A program made the position numbers and the translations under genes. From Bacillus sp. ISL-34 (GTDB lineage Bacteria; Bacillota; Bacilli; Bacillales; DSM-1321), in the NCBI RefSeq assembly GCF_018613325.1, contig NZ_JAGGQJ010000023.1, forward strand, positions 186,001 to 250,000: 64,000 bases of DNA, in the 5' to 3' direction. The notes beneath the pieces were generated by a model, which did no database searches, was not told the origin of the DNA, and saw only the letters and a program-made list of their open reading frames with translations. Positions 56,117-63,963 of this stretch are shown piece by piece; position 1 is the first letter of the stretch, and every line of letters begins with the position of its first letter.

Positions 56117-58006
56117 CTATTTAACTGTGATTTTCCTTTTTACTTCAGCTTTATTCTTCGATTTATCCGTAACAGTGTAAGTCAATGTATAGGTGCCTTT
56201 TTTCTTCGTATTCACAGTCCCAGTTATTTTGATCTTACTTGTTAAACTTCCATCAAGATTATCTTTCGCGGATACACCTGATTTAGGATTGAATGTCGAG
56301 TTATAGGCAATGGTTTTGCTTTTGGCACCGGAAATGACCGGCTTGGTGCTGTCTACCGTAATCTTTATTGTGACTGTCGCAGTATTTTTCGATGAATCAG
56401 TGATTGTATACTTTAATGTATACGTTCCCTTTTTCTTCGTATTCACCGTACCTGTCACTTTGATTTTACTTGTCAAGTTGCCATCCAGGTTATCTTTCGC
56501 GGATACGCCTGATTTAGGATTGAATGTCGAATAATAGCCAACGGTTTTACTATTGGCTCCCGAGATGACTGGCTTCGTGCCATCTATCGTGATCTTCCTT
56601 GTGACAGTTGCTGCATTTTTCGATGAATCGGTGACCGTATACTTCAATGTATAGGTCCCCTTTTTCTTCGTATTGACTGTACCCGTCACTTTGATTTTAC
56701 TGCTCAAGTTGCCATCGGCATTATCCTTGGCACTCACGTTTGTTTTTGGATTGAATGAAGAATTAAGTTTGATGGTTTTATTCCCGGCACCTGAAATCAC
56801 TGGCTTGACTTGATCATATACAATTATTTCCCTTGTGACCTTGGCAACATTCCCAGCCTTGTCAGCTACCGTATAAGTCAAATTATAGGTGCCCACTTTC
56901 TTGGTATCCACCTTACCTTCCACACGTATGGCACTCGTTACGTCACCATCTTTATCATCCTTCGCCTTTACGCCGGTTTTAGGATTGAACGTTGAGTTGA
57001 ATGGAATCGATTTACCGGCAGCCCCTGAAATCAAAGGCTTAGCCGTATCCTTGATGGGCGCGACAATCGATGGCCTATTGGAGATGTAAGCTGATGAAAC
57101 ATACCCCTTAATACTCTTGTCTTCCGTTTGTACGGGGTAAAAAACAAATTTATTCCCCTTAGATTCGTGATAGTCAAAATTTCCTGTGATGATCAGCCTT
57201 GTATTTGGTGGCACAAGCACTGCACCTGTCGTAGTGCTTATTTCTTTCCTGATATTTGCGCTGGATGATGTCACCACTTTATCTCCTGCCTTGAACCAAT
57301 AAACAGAGTCATGTGTTTGATCTGTCAGTGTGTATTCCAGCATATTGAAGATGATATTTTCACCGCTATCCCGATCATATTGAAAGTCCGTTGTTTTGAA
57401 TGGATATTTGGCCAGTTTTGTGCCATCCAAATAACTTTGGTTTTCTATCTCAGCAAAAACTTCCTCTTGGTAGGCATTCGCATTTCTTTGCCCGTTTTCC
57501 TGGTAAAGAGGACTGTTAACCGGTTTTGTCCCATTGTATGCCATGACAGGGAAATACCAATTTTCGATGACCCTTCGTCCTGCATCTTTGATCTTGGGCA
57601 AATCCCTTCTTGAATACATGCCACTCAGGACTTCGACGCCTGCCTCGATATTGTAGACTATATCATTTTCCAGCTTTTTCTGGTCATAGCCACTTTTATT
57701 GGTAAGCTGCATTAGACCGATACCTCCATCGCCGGATTTAATCGGTGTACCGTCCTCATTAAATTGCCTCCAATCCCCGTTTTCCTGCGTGGCCACCGCT
57801 TTTACCACTTCAGGGGGGATTTCAGCCTCTATTGCCGCATTTGTCAGTAAGCAGTTGATCTGCTTATGGGAAGGATTTTCATTGGGTTGCATCTCACCGA
57901 ATGATGAACACGCATTGGTTATTCCGGACTCCGCAAAAGCCTGTCCATTGAACAAACCGAGTGTTAAACAGGTCATTATACCAACCTTCATTAAAGGTAT
58001 CTTCAT
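56117..58006 (-). CDS. Secreted lytic transglycosylase-like protein with SH3-type and four Ig-like repeats
   Basis: A 629-residue exported protein. Order: signal peptide (MKIPLMKVGIMTCLTLGLFN..AFA, cleavage near 26), a lysozyme-fold domain (about 45-165) with a candidate catalytic E75 in AVATQENGDW and GGIGLMQLT, an SH3-like domain (about 245-315), then four tandem repeats of 75-78 residues starting at 323, 401, 478 and 555, each opening KPVISGA and ending in a TYTLxYTVTD strand (DUF5011-like Ig fold). The protein probably binds and trims peptidoglycan or another glycan. It has no anchor, so it is released or held by the repeats. Confidence 0.82.
   Translation of the reverse strand: MKIPLMKVGIMTCLTLGLFNGQAFAESGITNACSSFGEMQPNENPSHKQINCLLTNAAIEAEIPPEVVKAVATQENGDWRQFNEDGTPIKSGDGGIGLMQLTNKSGYDQKKLENDIVYNIEAGVEVLSGMYSRRDLPKIKDAGRRVIENWYFPVMAYNGTKPVNSPLYQENGQRNANAYQEEVFAEIENQSYLDGTKLAKYPFKTTDFQYDRDSGENIIFNMLEYTLTDQTHDSVYWFKAGDKVVTSSSANIRKEISTTTGAVLVPPNTRLIITGNFDYHESKGNKFVFYPVQTEDKSIKGYVSSAYISNRPSIVAPIKDTAKPLISGAAGKSIPFNSTFNPKTGVKAKDDKDGDVTSAIRVEGKVDTKKVGTYNLTYTVADKAGNVAKVTREIIVYDQVKPVISGAGNKTIKLNSSFNPKTNVSAKDNADGNLSSKIKVTGTVNTKKKGTYTLKYTVTDSSKNAATVTRKITIDGTKPVISGANSKTVGYYSTFNPKSGVSAKDNLDGNLTSKIKVTGTVNTKKKGTYTLKYTITDSSKNTATVTIKITVDSTKPVISGAKSKTIAYNSTFNPKSGVSAKDNLDGSLTSKIKITGTVNTKKKGTYTLTYTVTDKSKNKAEVKRKITVK
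56120..57040 (-). repeat. Four tandem 225-234 base repeats encoding Ig-like domains
   Basis: The last three units are nearly identical in protein (GVSAKDNLDG, TGTVNTKKKGTYTL) and close in DNA; the first is clearly diverged. This suggests recent duplication or gene conversion within the 3' part. Confidence 0.88.
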
Positions 58007-58113
58007 TGATCGAACTCCAGTCTATTTATATTTAAATCTATAACAATAGTAACATGATAGACTGGTGATTGCAGGTATAAAAAGGTATATTCCCCTAAAA
58101 TAACCTCACAGCA

Positions 58114-58153
58114 CAAAAGGAGCTTTCCCGCATTTTCGGGACAGCTCCTTTGT
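58114..58153. terminator. Hairpin between the DUF4064 gene and the repeat-protein gene
   Basis: AAAAGGAGCT pairs with AGCTCCTTT with an inner CCCG/CGGG stem. On the minus strand it ends in TTTTGTG and would terminate the DUF4064 gene. Confidence 0.75.
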
Positions 58154-58184
58154 TTTCAAATCACACTATGTATTTTGTGTCGGA

Positions 58185-58595
58185 TCATACGATCACTTCC
58201 ACCGTTTCCCTCGGCTTCCTTACAAGGCACATGATTCCCGGTACGATGAAGAAGATAAGCGGCCAAACATGAAAGATCGTCAGAATGCCCGTTATGATCA
58301 ATAAGATTCCGGCTCCCTTCGCTTTGCCGCCTTTTAATAGAAAGATAGCGATTAAGCCGCCTGCCAAGGCAATGACCAGCGATATGATCCCTGCCCATAA
58401 TAAGCCCATGAAAAACTTGATTGACATATCTACCTCAGACGAGGAAAACTCAGAATCTGTCATTAATGAGTAGTCCATCATTTCTTTCAGATCAATACTG
58501 TTGAGATAAATGGCCGTTATGATCGTCACGATTAAAAAAATTGCAGCGATAACCACGCCTGTAATACTTAATACGTATTCCCATGTCCGTTTCAT
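58185..58595 (-). CDS. DUF4064 membrane protein
   Basis: A 136-residue protein with four hydrophobic segments: GVVIAAIFLIVTIITAIYL, MGLLWAGIISLVIALAGGLI, GAGILLIITGILTIF and PLIFFIVPGIMCLV. The RTWEYVLSITG start and the overall four-helix pattern fit DUF4064. Function unknown. A 29-base perfect palindrome lies about 50 bases upstream of its start. Confidence 0.8.
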   Translation of the reverse strand: MKRTWEYVLSITGVVIAAIFLIVTIITAIYLNSIDLKEMMDYSLMTDSEFSSSEVDMSIKFFMGLLWAGIISLVIALAGGLIAIFLLKGGKAKGAGILLIITGILTIFHVWPLIFFIVPGIMCLVRKPRETVEVIV

Positions 58596-58642
58596 TTGCT
58601 TCGCCTCCCTGGAAAAGTCACTTGTATATAATACCCAATCTG

Positions 58643-58671
58643 GGAAGGAATAAAAGACTTTTATTCCTTCC
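58643..58671. promoter_or_regulatory. Perfect 29-base palindrome upstream of the DUF4064 gene
   Basis: GGAAGGAATAAAAG pairs with CTTTTATTCCTTCC around a single A. No T-tract follows on either strand, so it is not a typical terminator. Its place before a start codon suggests an operator or an RNA hairpin. Confidence 0.5.
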
Positions 58672-58765
58672 TTCTCAAAATCTTATGAGCGTCGATTTGG
58701 CAGGGCTAACCAAATATATCCCTGCCATAAGTCGTAAACAGGAAAACACCCCAGAGGTGGGACCG

Positions 58766-58939
58766 TCAGTCATCCTTCTTTTTCAATCGTTCATTTAATT
58801 CATCTCTTTTATTTTCCAGGTTATTCATTTTTGTCATATGTTTTATAAAGAAACGGATCGCCTTCACAACCATTACGAATAGCAGAACTAGTAGGGCAAG
58901 GTAGAATAATTGCCATAAAATATCAACAATATCAAACAT
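58766..58939 (-). CDS. Small membrane protein (DUF4083-like), 57 residues
   Basis: Reads MFDIVDILWQLFYLALLVLL, continuing FVMVVKAIRFFIKH, then a charged helical end KMNNLENKRDELNERLKKKD. One membrane segment followed by a coiled-coil-like tail, the look of DUF4083 proteins of bacilli. A very strong site, AGGGGGTGA, precedes the ATG by six bases, so translation is likely. Below the length many gene finders accept. Function unknown. Confidence 0.8.
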   Translation of the reverse strand: MFDIVDILWQLFYLALLVLLFVMVVKAIRFFIKHMTKMNNLENKRDELNERLKKKDD

Positions 58940-59150
58940 GAAGTCACCCCCTATCTTTGAATGTTAACCATCCTTCCATTCCGGAAATCCTCAATAAAAG
59001 CAGTAAGTGAGGCCTTTTCGGATCTTTCCGCATTTTCCCGAGATGTCCCGTAATTAAATGATAACATGATAGTCCATAACACTGAATGCAAACAACATTT
59101 CAATTACATGGATAACCTCCAAAGGAAAAAGACCCTGTTTTTATCAGAGC

Positions 59151-60599
59151 CTAAAAAACATTCCTATTCACGATCAACTCCACCAATTGTTCTACAGACG
59201 GTTCCTTTGGCATCATATCCAATGTAAATCCATATTCTTTAAGTCTATTGCCGGTACTTTCCCCGATTACCCCGATGGAGGCTTGATTTAACAGCCCTTC
59301 AATATCCACGTCGGCCTTGTTCCCATATTGCATCAGCATATCAACTGAATGCCGGTTCGAAAATAGTACCGTTCCGACAGCTATCCCGCCAAGCATTCTC
59401 GGGAGGATTTCAAGGAATCTTTCATCGACAAATTTATCGATTGATTGAAAATAGTCTCCGTCCCCATGAGCAGGATCTCTTTGATCTCTGTTTCGATCTC
59501 CAACAACCAGCAGGGTTCCGGCTTCCGACATCTCGGATTTGAGCTCGGCCATCAGACCCCGTTGCTGTAAAGCCTTTTTCGATTTCCTTGATAACACATA
59601 AAGTTTAGAAGAAATCCGGCGGAAATCAATAGCATGTTCAGTGAGTGAATCCAAGAATCCATGGACACTTTCGGGCGAAGTGAAGAGTATTCGATCATAC
59701 GAAAGAAAAGAGAGCAGCTGACTTTCTTCAATTTTCATTTTTGCCGCATTCCATTTAGGAAACTCAATGACTTCGCCGCCAAGTTCATGCAGGGCTTCTG
59801 CCAAGGAACTCTTTGCCGTTCCGGTTCGGGCCACTAAAAACCGTTGTCCACATAGTGGCTTCTTTTCGAACCATTGCAGTTTTCCCCTTAGTGAAATGAT
59901 ATCCCCGACCAAGGTGATCGCAGGGTTGCCAAGCGACCTTTCACTTACCCGTTCTACGATATCATCCAAGGTCCCCTCAACACTTTCCTGCCTTCCATAA
60001 GTGCCCCATTGAATGACGAGTGCCGGCGTGTTCCCTGGCTTTCCATGATTGATCAAATTTTCGCGGATATACGGAAGGTTGGCCACACCCATATAAAAGG
60101 CGACCGTATCAATACTTTTCACAAGTCCATTCCAATCTATATCCTTTTTCGTTTGATCATGGCCCGTCACCATCGCAAAGGAGCTTCCGTAATCCCGATG
60201 CGTGACGGGGACTCCTGCATACATGGATGCGGCAATGCTGGATGTAACCCCAGGAATGACCTCGAATGGGATTCCCTCATTTTTCAACAATTCCGCTTCC
60301 TCCCCAACTCTTCCAAAAACGGAAGGATCACCGCCTTTCAAACGGACGACCCGATGCCCTGCCTGAGCTTTGGAAACAAGCAGCTCATTGATTTCCCCTT
60401 GACTGATGCCATTCTTATAAGGTGTCTTGCCGCAATATATCAATTCACAATCGAGGGTGGCAGCCTCCAACAGTTTGGGATTTAGCAATCTGTCATATAA
60501 AATGACGTCCGCTTCTTCAATCGCCGTTTGACCTTTTACGGTGATCAGGCCCATATCACCCGGACCTGCACCCACAAAATAGACCTTGCCCTTGGTCAT
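59151..60599 (-). CDS. cobA: Uroporphyrinogen-III methyltransferase fused to a HemD-like domain
   Basis: A 482-residue fusion. Residues 1-240 are the SAM-dependent SUMT (GAGPGDMGLITVKG, YDRLLNP, RLKGGDPSVFGRVGEE, PGVTSSIAA, PVTHRDYG), which makes precorrin-2 for siroheme. Residues 250-482 are a uroporphyrinogen-III synthase-like domain (GQRFLVARTGTAKSSLAEAL). The same layout occurs in NasF of B. subtilis, 483 residues. It lies 13 bases after a second HemD-type gene; nitrite or sulfite reductase genes are not in the window. Siroheme synthesis is the inferred purpose. Confidence 0.9.
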   Translation of the reverse strand: MTKGKVYFVGAGPGDMGLITVKGQTAIEEADVILYDRLLNPKLLEAATLDCELIYCGKTPYKNGISQGEINELLVSKAQAGHRVVRLKGGDPSVFGRVGEEAELLKNEGIPFEVIPGVTSSIAASMYAGVPVTHRDYGSSFAMVTGHDQTKKDIDWNGLVKSIDTVAFYMGVANLPYIRENLINHGKPGNTPALVIQWGTYGRQESVEGTLDDIVERVSERSLGNPAITLVGDIISLRGKLQWFEKKPLCGQRFLVARTGTAKSSLAEALHELGGEVIEFPKWNAAKMKIEESQLLSFLSYDRILFTSPESVHGFLDSLTEHAIDFRRISSKLYVLSRKSKKALQQRGLMAELKSEMSEAGTLLVVGDRNRDQRDPAHGDGDYFQSIDKFVDERFLEILPRMLGGIAVGTVLFSNRHSVDMLMQYGNKADVDIEGLLNQASIGVIGESTGNRLKEYGFTLDMMPKEPSVEQLVELIVNRNVF

Positions 60600-60612
60600 G
60601 CCGCACTCACCC

Positions 60613-61428
60613 CTATCTGCTTGCTATTCCCTGATAATATTTCACCAGCTCCACCATTGCACTGCCCATCCGTTGATCTTCAGGATAAATGACCCGCTCG
60701 ATCCCTTCATCGATCACTACCTGCGCCGTTACCTTTCCGACCGCAAGAGCAATTACATCTGATGCAAACAGTTCGGCTATCTTATCCTCCACACCTTGTT
60801 CACGGACAAATCTCATTAAATTTCGCGGCTGAGGTGCACTCGTGAAAACAACCGAATCGATTTTGCCTTCAAGGAGTTCTTGGATCAGCTGCTGCATCGT
60901 TTCTTTTTCGGGCGGTATATGTTCATATGGCAGGATTTCTTTATGCTCCACTTTTTGTTCATCCAACCAGTTCATCAAAAGAGGCGCCGGATCGCCGTGA
61001 AGCTGCAAGGCGACCTTTACACCTCCTGGCAGATGGCCTTCCAGATTGCGAACAAGCCCTGCCGTACTGCCATCATCATCACGGATTAGTGGCTGCAGGC
61101 CAAGCTTTTTCAGCATATTCACCGTTTTATAGCCCCTAGCTGCAATTTTCATAGACTGCAAGGCTTCTATGAAACGATCTCCCGCTTCCATCTTCACAGC
61201 CGTTTTATATAATAATTCCGTCCCCACTCCCGTCGTGAGGATGATCCAATCGAACTCCCCTGCCATCAACCGGCTGACATCCTCTTCCAAATGGGAATCA
61301 TCAAGGAATACCGTCCCCTGTGCCGGGCGAACGAGCGGGACTCCCCCAAGATTTTGAACGATTTTACTAAGTTCTTCCGTCTTCCGCGCTCCCAATAAAG
61401 CAACGGTCCTGCCATTAAGCTTACTCAT
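60613..61428 (-). CDS. hemD: Uroporphyrinogen-III synthase-type protein (HemD)
   Basis: A 271-residue protein with the two-lobed HemD fold. Seen: LNGRTVALLGARKTEELSKI at the start, FDWIILTTGVGTEL, VVFTSAPQPRNLMRFVRE (conserved SxxxxxxF region) and VIALAVGKVTAQVV. It would ring-close hydroxymethylbilane. The start at 61428 (MSKLNGRTV) follows GGAGGGGC; the frame extends nine codons upstream without support. A main hemD should be in the hemAXCDBL cluster elsewhere, so this may be a pathway-dedicated second copy, coupled to the CobA-HemD fusion. Confidence 0.85.
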   Translation of the reverse strand: MSKLNGRTVALLGARKTEELSKIVQNLGGVPLVRPAQGTVFLDDSHLEEDVSRLMAGEFDWIILTTGVGTELLYKTAVKMEAGDRFIEALQSMKIAARGYKTVNMLKKLGLQPLIRDDDGSTAGLVRNLEGHLPGGVKVALQLHGDPAPLLMNWLDEQKVEHKEILPYEHIPPEKETMQQLIQELLEGKIDSVVFTSAPQPRNLMRFVREQGVEDKIAELFASDVIALAVGKVTAQVVIDEGIERVIYPEDQRMGSAMVELVKYYQGIASR

Positions 61429-61672
61429 CCATGCCCCTCCTATATGTACATTCAATTAAATCCATCTCACTCATTATACAAATTTTCAGTCTTTGAAACT
61501 ATAAAAAACGAATTCCATATCAAAATCAACGCTTTTTCTTTCATTTATCCTATATGAAATCAATGGAAAAATGGATTAGCAGCACTTTTCTTTTTATAAG
61601 TCCCACCCTCGTGGAGGTTCGAGCTTTTACTCGTAAGTTTGGAGCAAATACTCGTGAGTTTCCAAGAAAAAC

Positions 61673-61703
61673 TTGACCTGGAGTTCACTCCAGGTTGTAT
61701 ACT
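61673..61703 (+). promoter_or_regulatory. MerR-type promoter with operator dyad
   Basis: TTGACC and TATACT are separated by 19 bases, the over-long spacer typical of MerR-activated promoters. Centred in it is a perfect 9-2-9 inverted repeat, ACCTGGAGT-TC-ACTCCAGGT. It controls the decayed merR/aldo-keto reductase locus downstream. Confidence 0.88.
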
Positions 61704-61743
61704 GTCCTCATCATTTAAAAATAATTATAAAAGGGGATGGAGT

Positions 61744-61899
61744 ATATCTGAACACTATACATTGAAGGAACTTATTAAGATATGCGAAGTGAGTGAGGAT
61801 ACAGTACGGTATTATGAAAAAATTAAACTTTTGCCTCCTATATCTCGAAAAGGCAACGGTCATAGAGTCTATGATGAGGTACACAAAGGAACCCTTTAA
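61744..61899 (+). pseudogene. Truncated MerR-family regulator
   Basis: The frame reads SEHYTLKELIKICEVSEDTV, then RYYEKIKLLPPISRKGNGHR and a tail ending VHKGTL. This is the winged-helix DNA-binding start of a MerR regulator, cut off after about 50 residues; the dimerisation helix and sensor part are gone. Where an ATG is expected the sequence has ATA, after GGGGATGGAG. The gene is therefore broken at both ends. Similar MerR genes sit next to aldo-keto reductases in other bacilli and respond to aldehydes. Confidence 0.85.
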
Positions 61900-61935
61900 G
61901 TGCCTTAAAAAGACAGGCACGTCTCTTAATCCGAA

Positions 61936-62704
61936 GAATTGATTGGTGAAGCAATCCGCGAAAAAGGTAGTCGGAACAGCTTGATTATTTCCACAAAGGC
62001 TTCACTAAATCCACAGTTTTTAGAAGGTAACCTAAAAGTAGACAATAGTCCGGCTGCTTTACGCCAGTCAGTAGAGGATAGTTTAAAAGACTTCAGACTG
62101 ATTATATTGACATTCTTTATCTACACTTTCCCAACAGCACAACTCCGTTAGCTGAATCTGCAGCTATACTTGCACAATTAAAAAAGGAAGGAAAAATTAA
62201 AGCCGTAGGAGCGTCTAATTTAAACTTTGAACAGCTTAAAGCTTTTAATGAACATGGACAATTGGATGTTCTTCAAACGGAGTATTCATTATTGGCTCGC
62301 CCTGCAGAAGAAGAATTAATTCCTTATTGTTTAGAAAATAATATCTCTATTATTCCATTTTTCCCCCTAGCATCCGGATTACTTGCTGGCGCCTATAAGA
62401 AAAAGGACATTTTTACAGATACATCCCGACTAAACAATCCTTTATTTCAAGGAGAGGCATTTCTTGCAAACCTTAACGTATTGACCATTTTAAAGTATTC
62501 GCAAAAAAGAAAGGAGCACAACCTGCACAAATTGCGCTTGCTTGGTTATTGACTCGGCCAGCTGTTGACCTGATAATCCCTGGGGCGACAAGACCTGATC
62601 AAATAACTGCAAATCTCCAAACATTAGATATCCAATTTACCAAGGCTGAACTTAGTGAACTTGATACTATTTTTAAGATAAAATTTACAACAATAATAAC
62701 ATAG
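61936..62704 (+). pseudogene. Decayed aldo/keto reductase gene
   Basis: Three consecutive frames encode one aldo-keto reductase: ELIGEAIREKGSRNSLIIST in the first, then DYIDILYLHFPNSTTPLAES and VGASNLNFEQLKAFNEHGQL in the second, and GAQPAQIALAWLLTRPAVDL in the third. The frames change at A-runs near 62085-62088 and 62492-62494, each explained by loss of one A. The first 60 or so residues, with the catalytic tyrosine and aspartate, are missing, and the upstream DNA joins directly to the truncated merR. No functional enzyme can be made. Confidence 0.9.
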
Positions 62705-62740
62705 CGTGTTTTGAAAGAATGTTTATCAAAACACGCTCTT
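62703..62740 (+). terminator. Hairpin after the decayed reductase gene
   Basis: AGCGTGTTTTGA pairs with TCAAAACACGCT around an 11-base loop, directly at the stop codon. The T-tract is weak (CTTCTTATC). Confidence 0.6.
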
Positions 62741-62839
62741 CTTATCTTAGAGATGTCCTTTAGTTCAATAAGAAATATACCTTTTTCAGTCAGTAAAAAA
62801 GCTGCCAGCAGGACATCAGTTTAATCAATTTACCCTTTG

Positions 62840-63121
62840 TTAATTCTTGTTTAGTGCCCTTTGGGCAATATGCTTCTGTTCTTTTTTCACAAAAACATCA
62901 TATTGAGTGGTTTCATGGCGATTTTGAAAGCTTTCGGAACCTGAATTCATAGGCGTTTTCGTTTTGAATTGTATCCCTTCCCTTTCCAATTTCGCAACCA
63001 CCTTAAAATAATTATCAGTCCCGAATGCCGTATATATACATGTCCAATATTTATAGGAAATTAGTTTGGCAGTTACTACACATGCCATCACGAAGACTAG
63101 TATTCCAATCATTATATACAC
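62840..63121 (-). CDS. Small membrane-anchored protein, DUF2007-like
   Basis: About 93 residues. One N-terminal membrane segment (MIGILVFVMACVVTAKLI), then a soluble part YFKVVAKLEREGIQFKTKTP and TQYDVFVKKEQKHIAQRALN, which follows the strand-helix pattern of the DUF2007 putative signal-transducing fold. Start GTG 63121 (GGGAG seven bases upstream) or ATG 63112 (AAGGTG six bases upstream) are both possible. Function unknown. Confidence 0.65.
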   Translation of the reverse strand: MYIMIGILVFVMACVVTAKLISYKYWTCIYTAFGTDNYFKVVAKLEREGIQFKTKTPMNSGSESFQNRHETTQYDVFVKKEQKHIAQRALNKN

Positions 63122-63208
63122 CTTTTAGCTCCCTTTCATTTCGGACTTTTTCGAAAAACTATCCAGTACACTATATTCTTTGCCATACATAACATTTCCT
63201 TTTTAAGT

Positions 63209-63239
63209 AAAAAAAGGAGACCCAGTTTCGGGTCTCCTT
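63209..63239 (-). terminator. Terminator of the FrnE-like gene
   Basis: Minus-strand GGAGACCC-GAAACT-GGGTCTCC followed by seven T residues. Confidence 0.9.
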
Positions 63240-63252
63240 CTTCATATCTTCA

Positions 63253-63963
63253 TTATTTTTCCGGCACGTTACAGGAACCATCCGTACAAGCGTCGCCTGT
63301 TGCTGGATCATTCACGATTGTAAGGGGGTTTTCCTCTGCCCATACTTTTTTAAGCGTATCCAGGAACGCTTCTGTTGGCTGGGCGCCGGAGATTCCATAC
63401 TTGCGGTTAATGACGAAGAATGGCACACCTGTAATACCAAGCAGGCTTCCTTCTTGCTCATTTCCCCTAACCTCTGCCGTAAATGCCGTTCCTGCCAACA
63501 TGGCTTCCGCCTCGGACTTTTCAAGGCCAACCTCTTCAGCCAAACTAGCCAATGTAGCGTGATCTCCAATATGTTTACCTTCCGTAAAGTAAGCTTTAAA
63601 TAGACGTTCATTCATTACTTTCTCTTTACCTTTTGATTCAGCAAAATGCATCAAGCGGTGAGCATCGAACGAATTCGTTAAGACCACTTTGTCCAAATGA
63701 TAATCGAGTCCCAATTCTTTGGCCTGTTGAGTCAGGTTTTGGCTGTTCGCTTCCACCTGCGCTTGGGACATGCCGTATTTCTTGGCCAGCATTTCATTTT
63801 GAGTCATATTGATATCCCGCTCAGCCTCTGGGTTCAACTCAAAACTGCGAAATGAAACCTCTACCTGATCTTTATTTTCAAACTGCTTCAAAGCCTCTTC
63901 GAATCGACGCTTTCCTATATAACAGAACGGGCATTGATAATCCGACCAAATTTCCACCTTCAT
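63253..63963 (-). CDS. FrnE/DsbA-family oxidoreductase
   Basis: A 236-residue thioredoxin-fold protein of the DsbA/2-hydroxychromene isomerase superfamily, FrnE type. The active site is DYQCPFCYIG (C11 and C14), with the cis-proline loop GITGVPFFVINRKYGISGAQ. A second cysteine pair lies at the C-terminus in DACTDGSCNVPEK, as in FrnE proteins where both pairs take part in disulfide exchange. No signal peptide, so it acts in the cytoplasm, likely under oxidative stress. The ATG follows GAGGAGG. A small palindrome (AATGC-GATT-GCATT) lies upstream near 63983-63996. Confidence 0.9.
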   Translation of the reverse strand: MKVEIWSDYQCPFCYIGKRRFEEALKQFENKDQVEVSFRSFELNPEAERDINMTQNEMLAKKYGMSQAQVEANSQNLTQQAKELGLDYHLDKVVLTNSFDAHRLMHFAESKGKEKVMNERLFKAYFTEGKHIGDHATLASLAEEVGLEKSEAEAMLAGTAFTAEVRGNEQEGSLLGITGVPFFVINRKYGISGAQPTEAFLDTLKKVWAEENPLTIVNDPATGDACTDGSCNVPEK

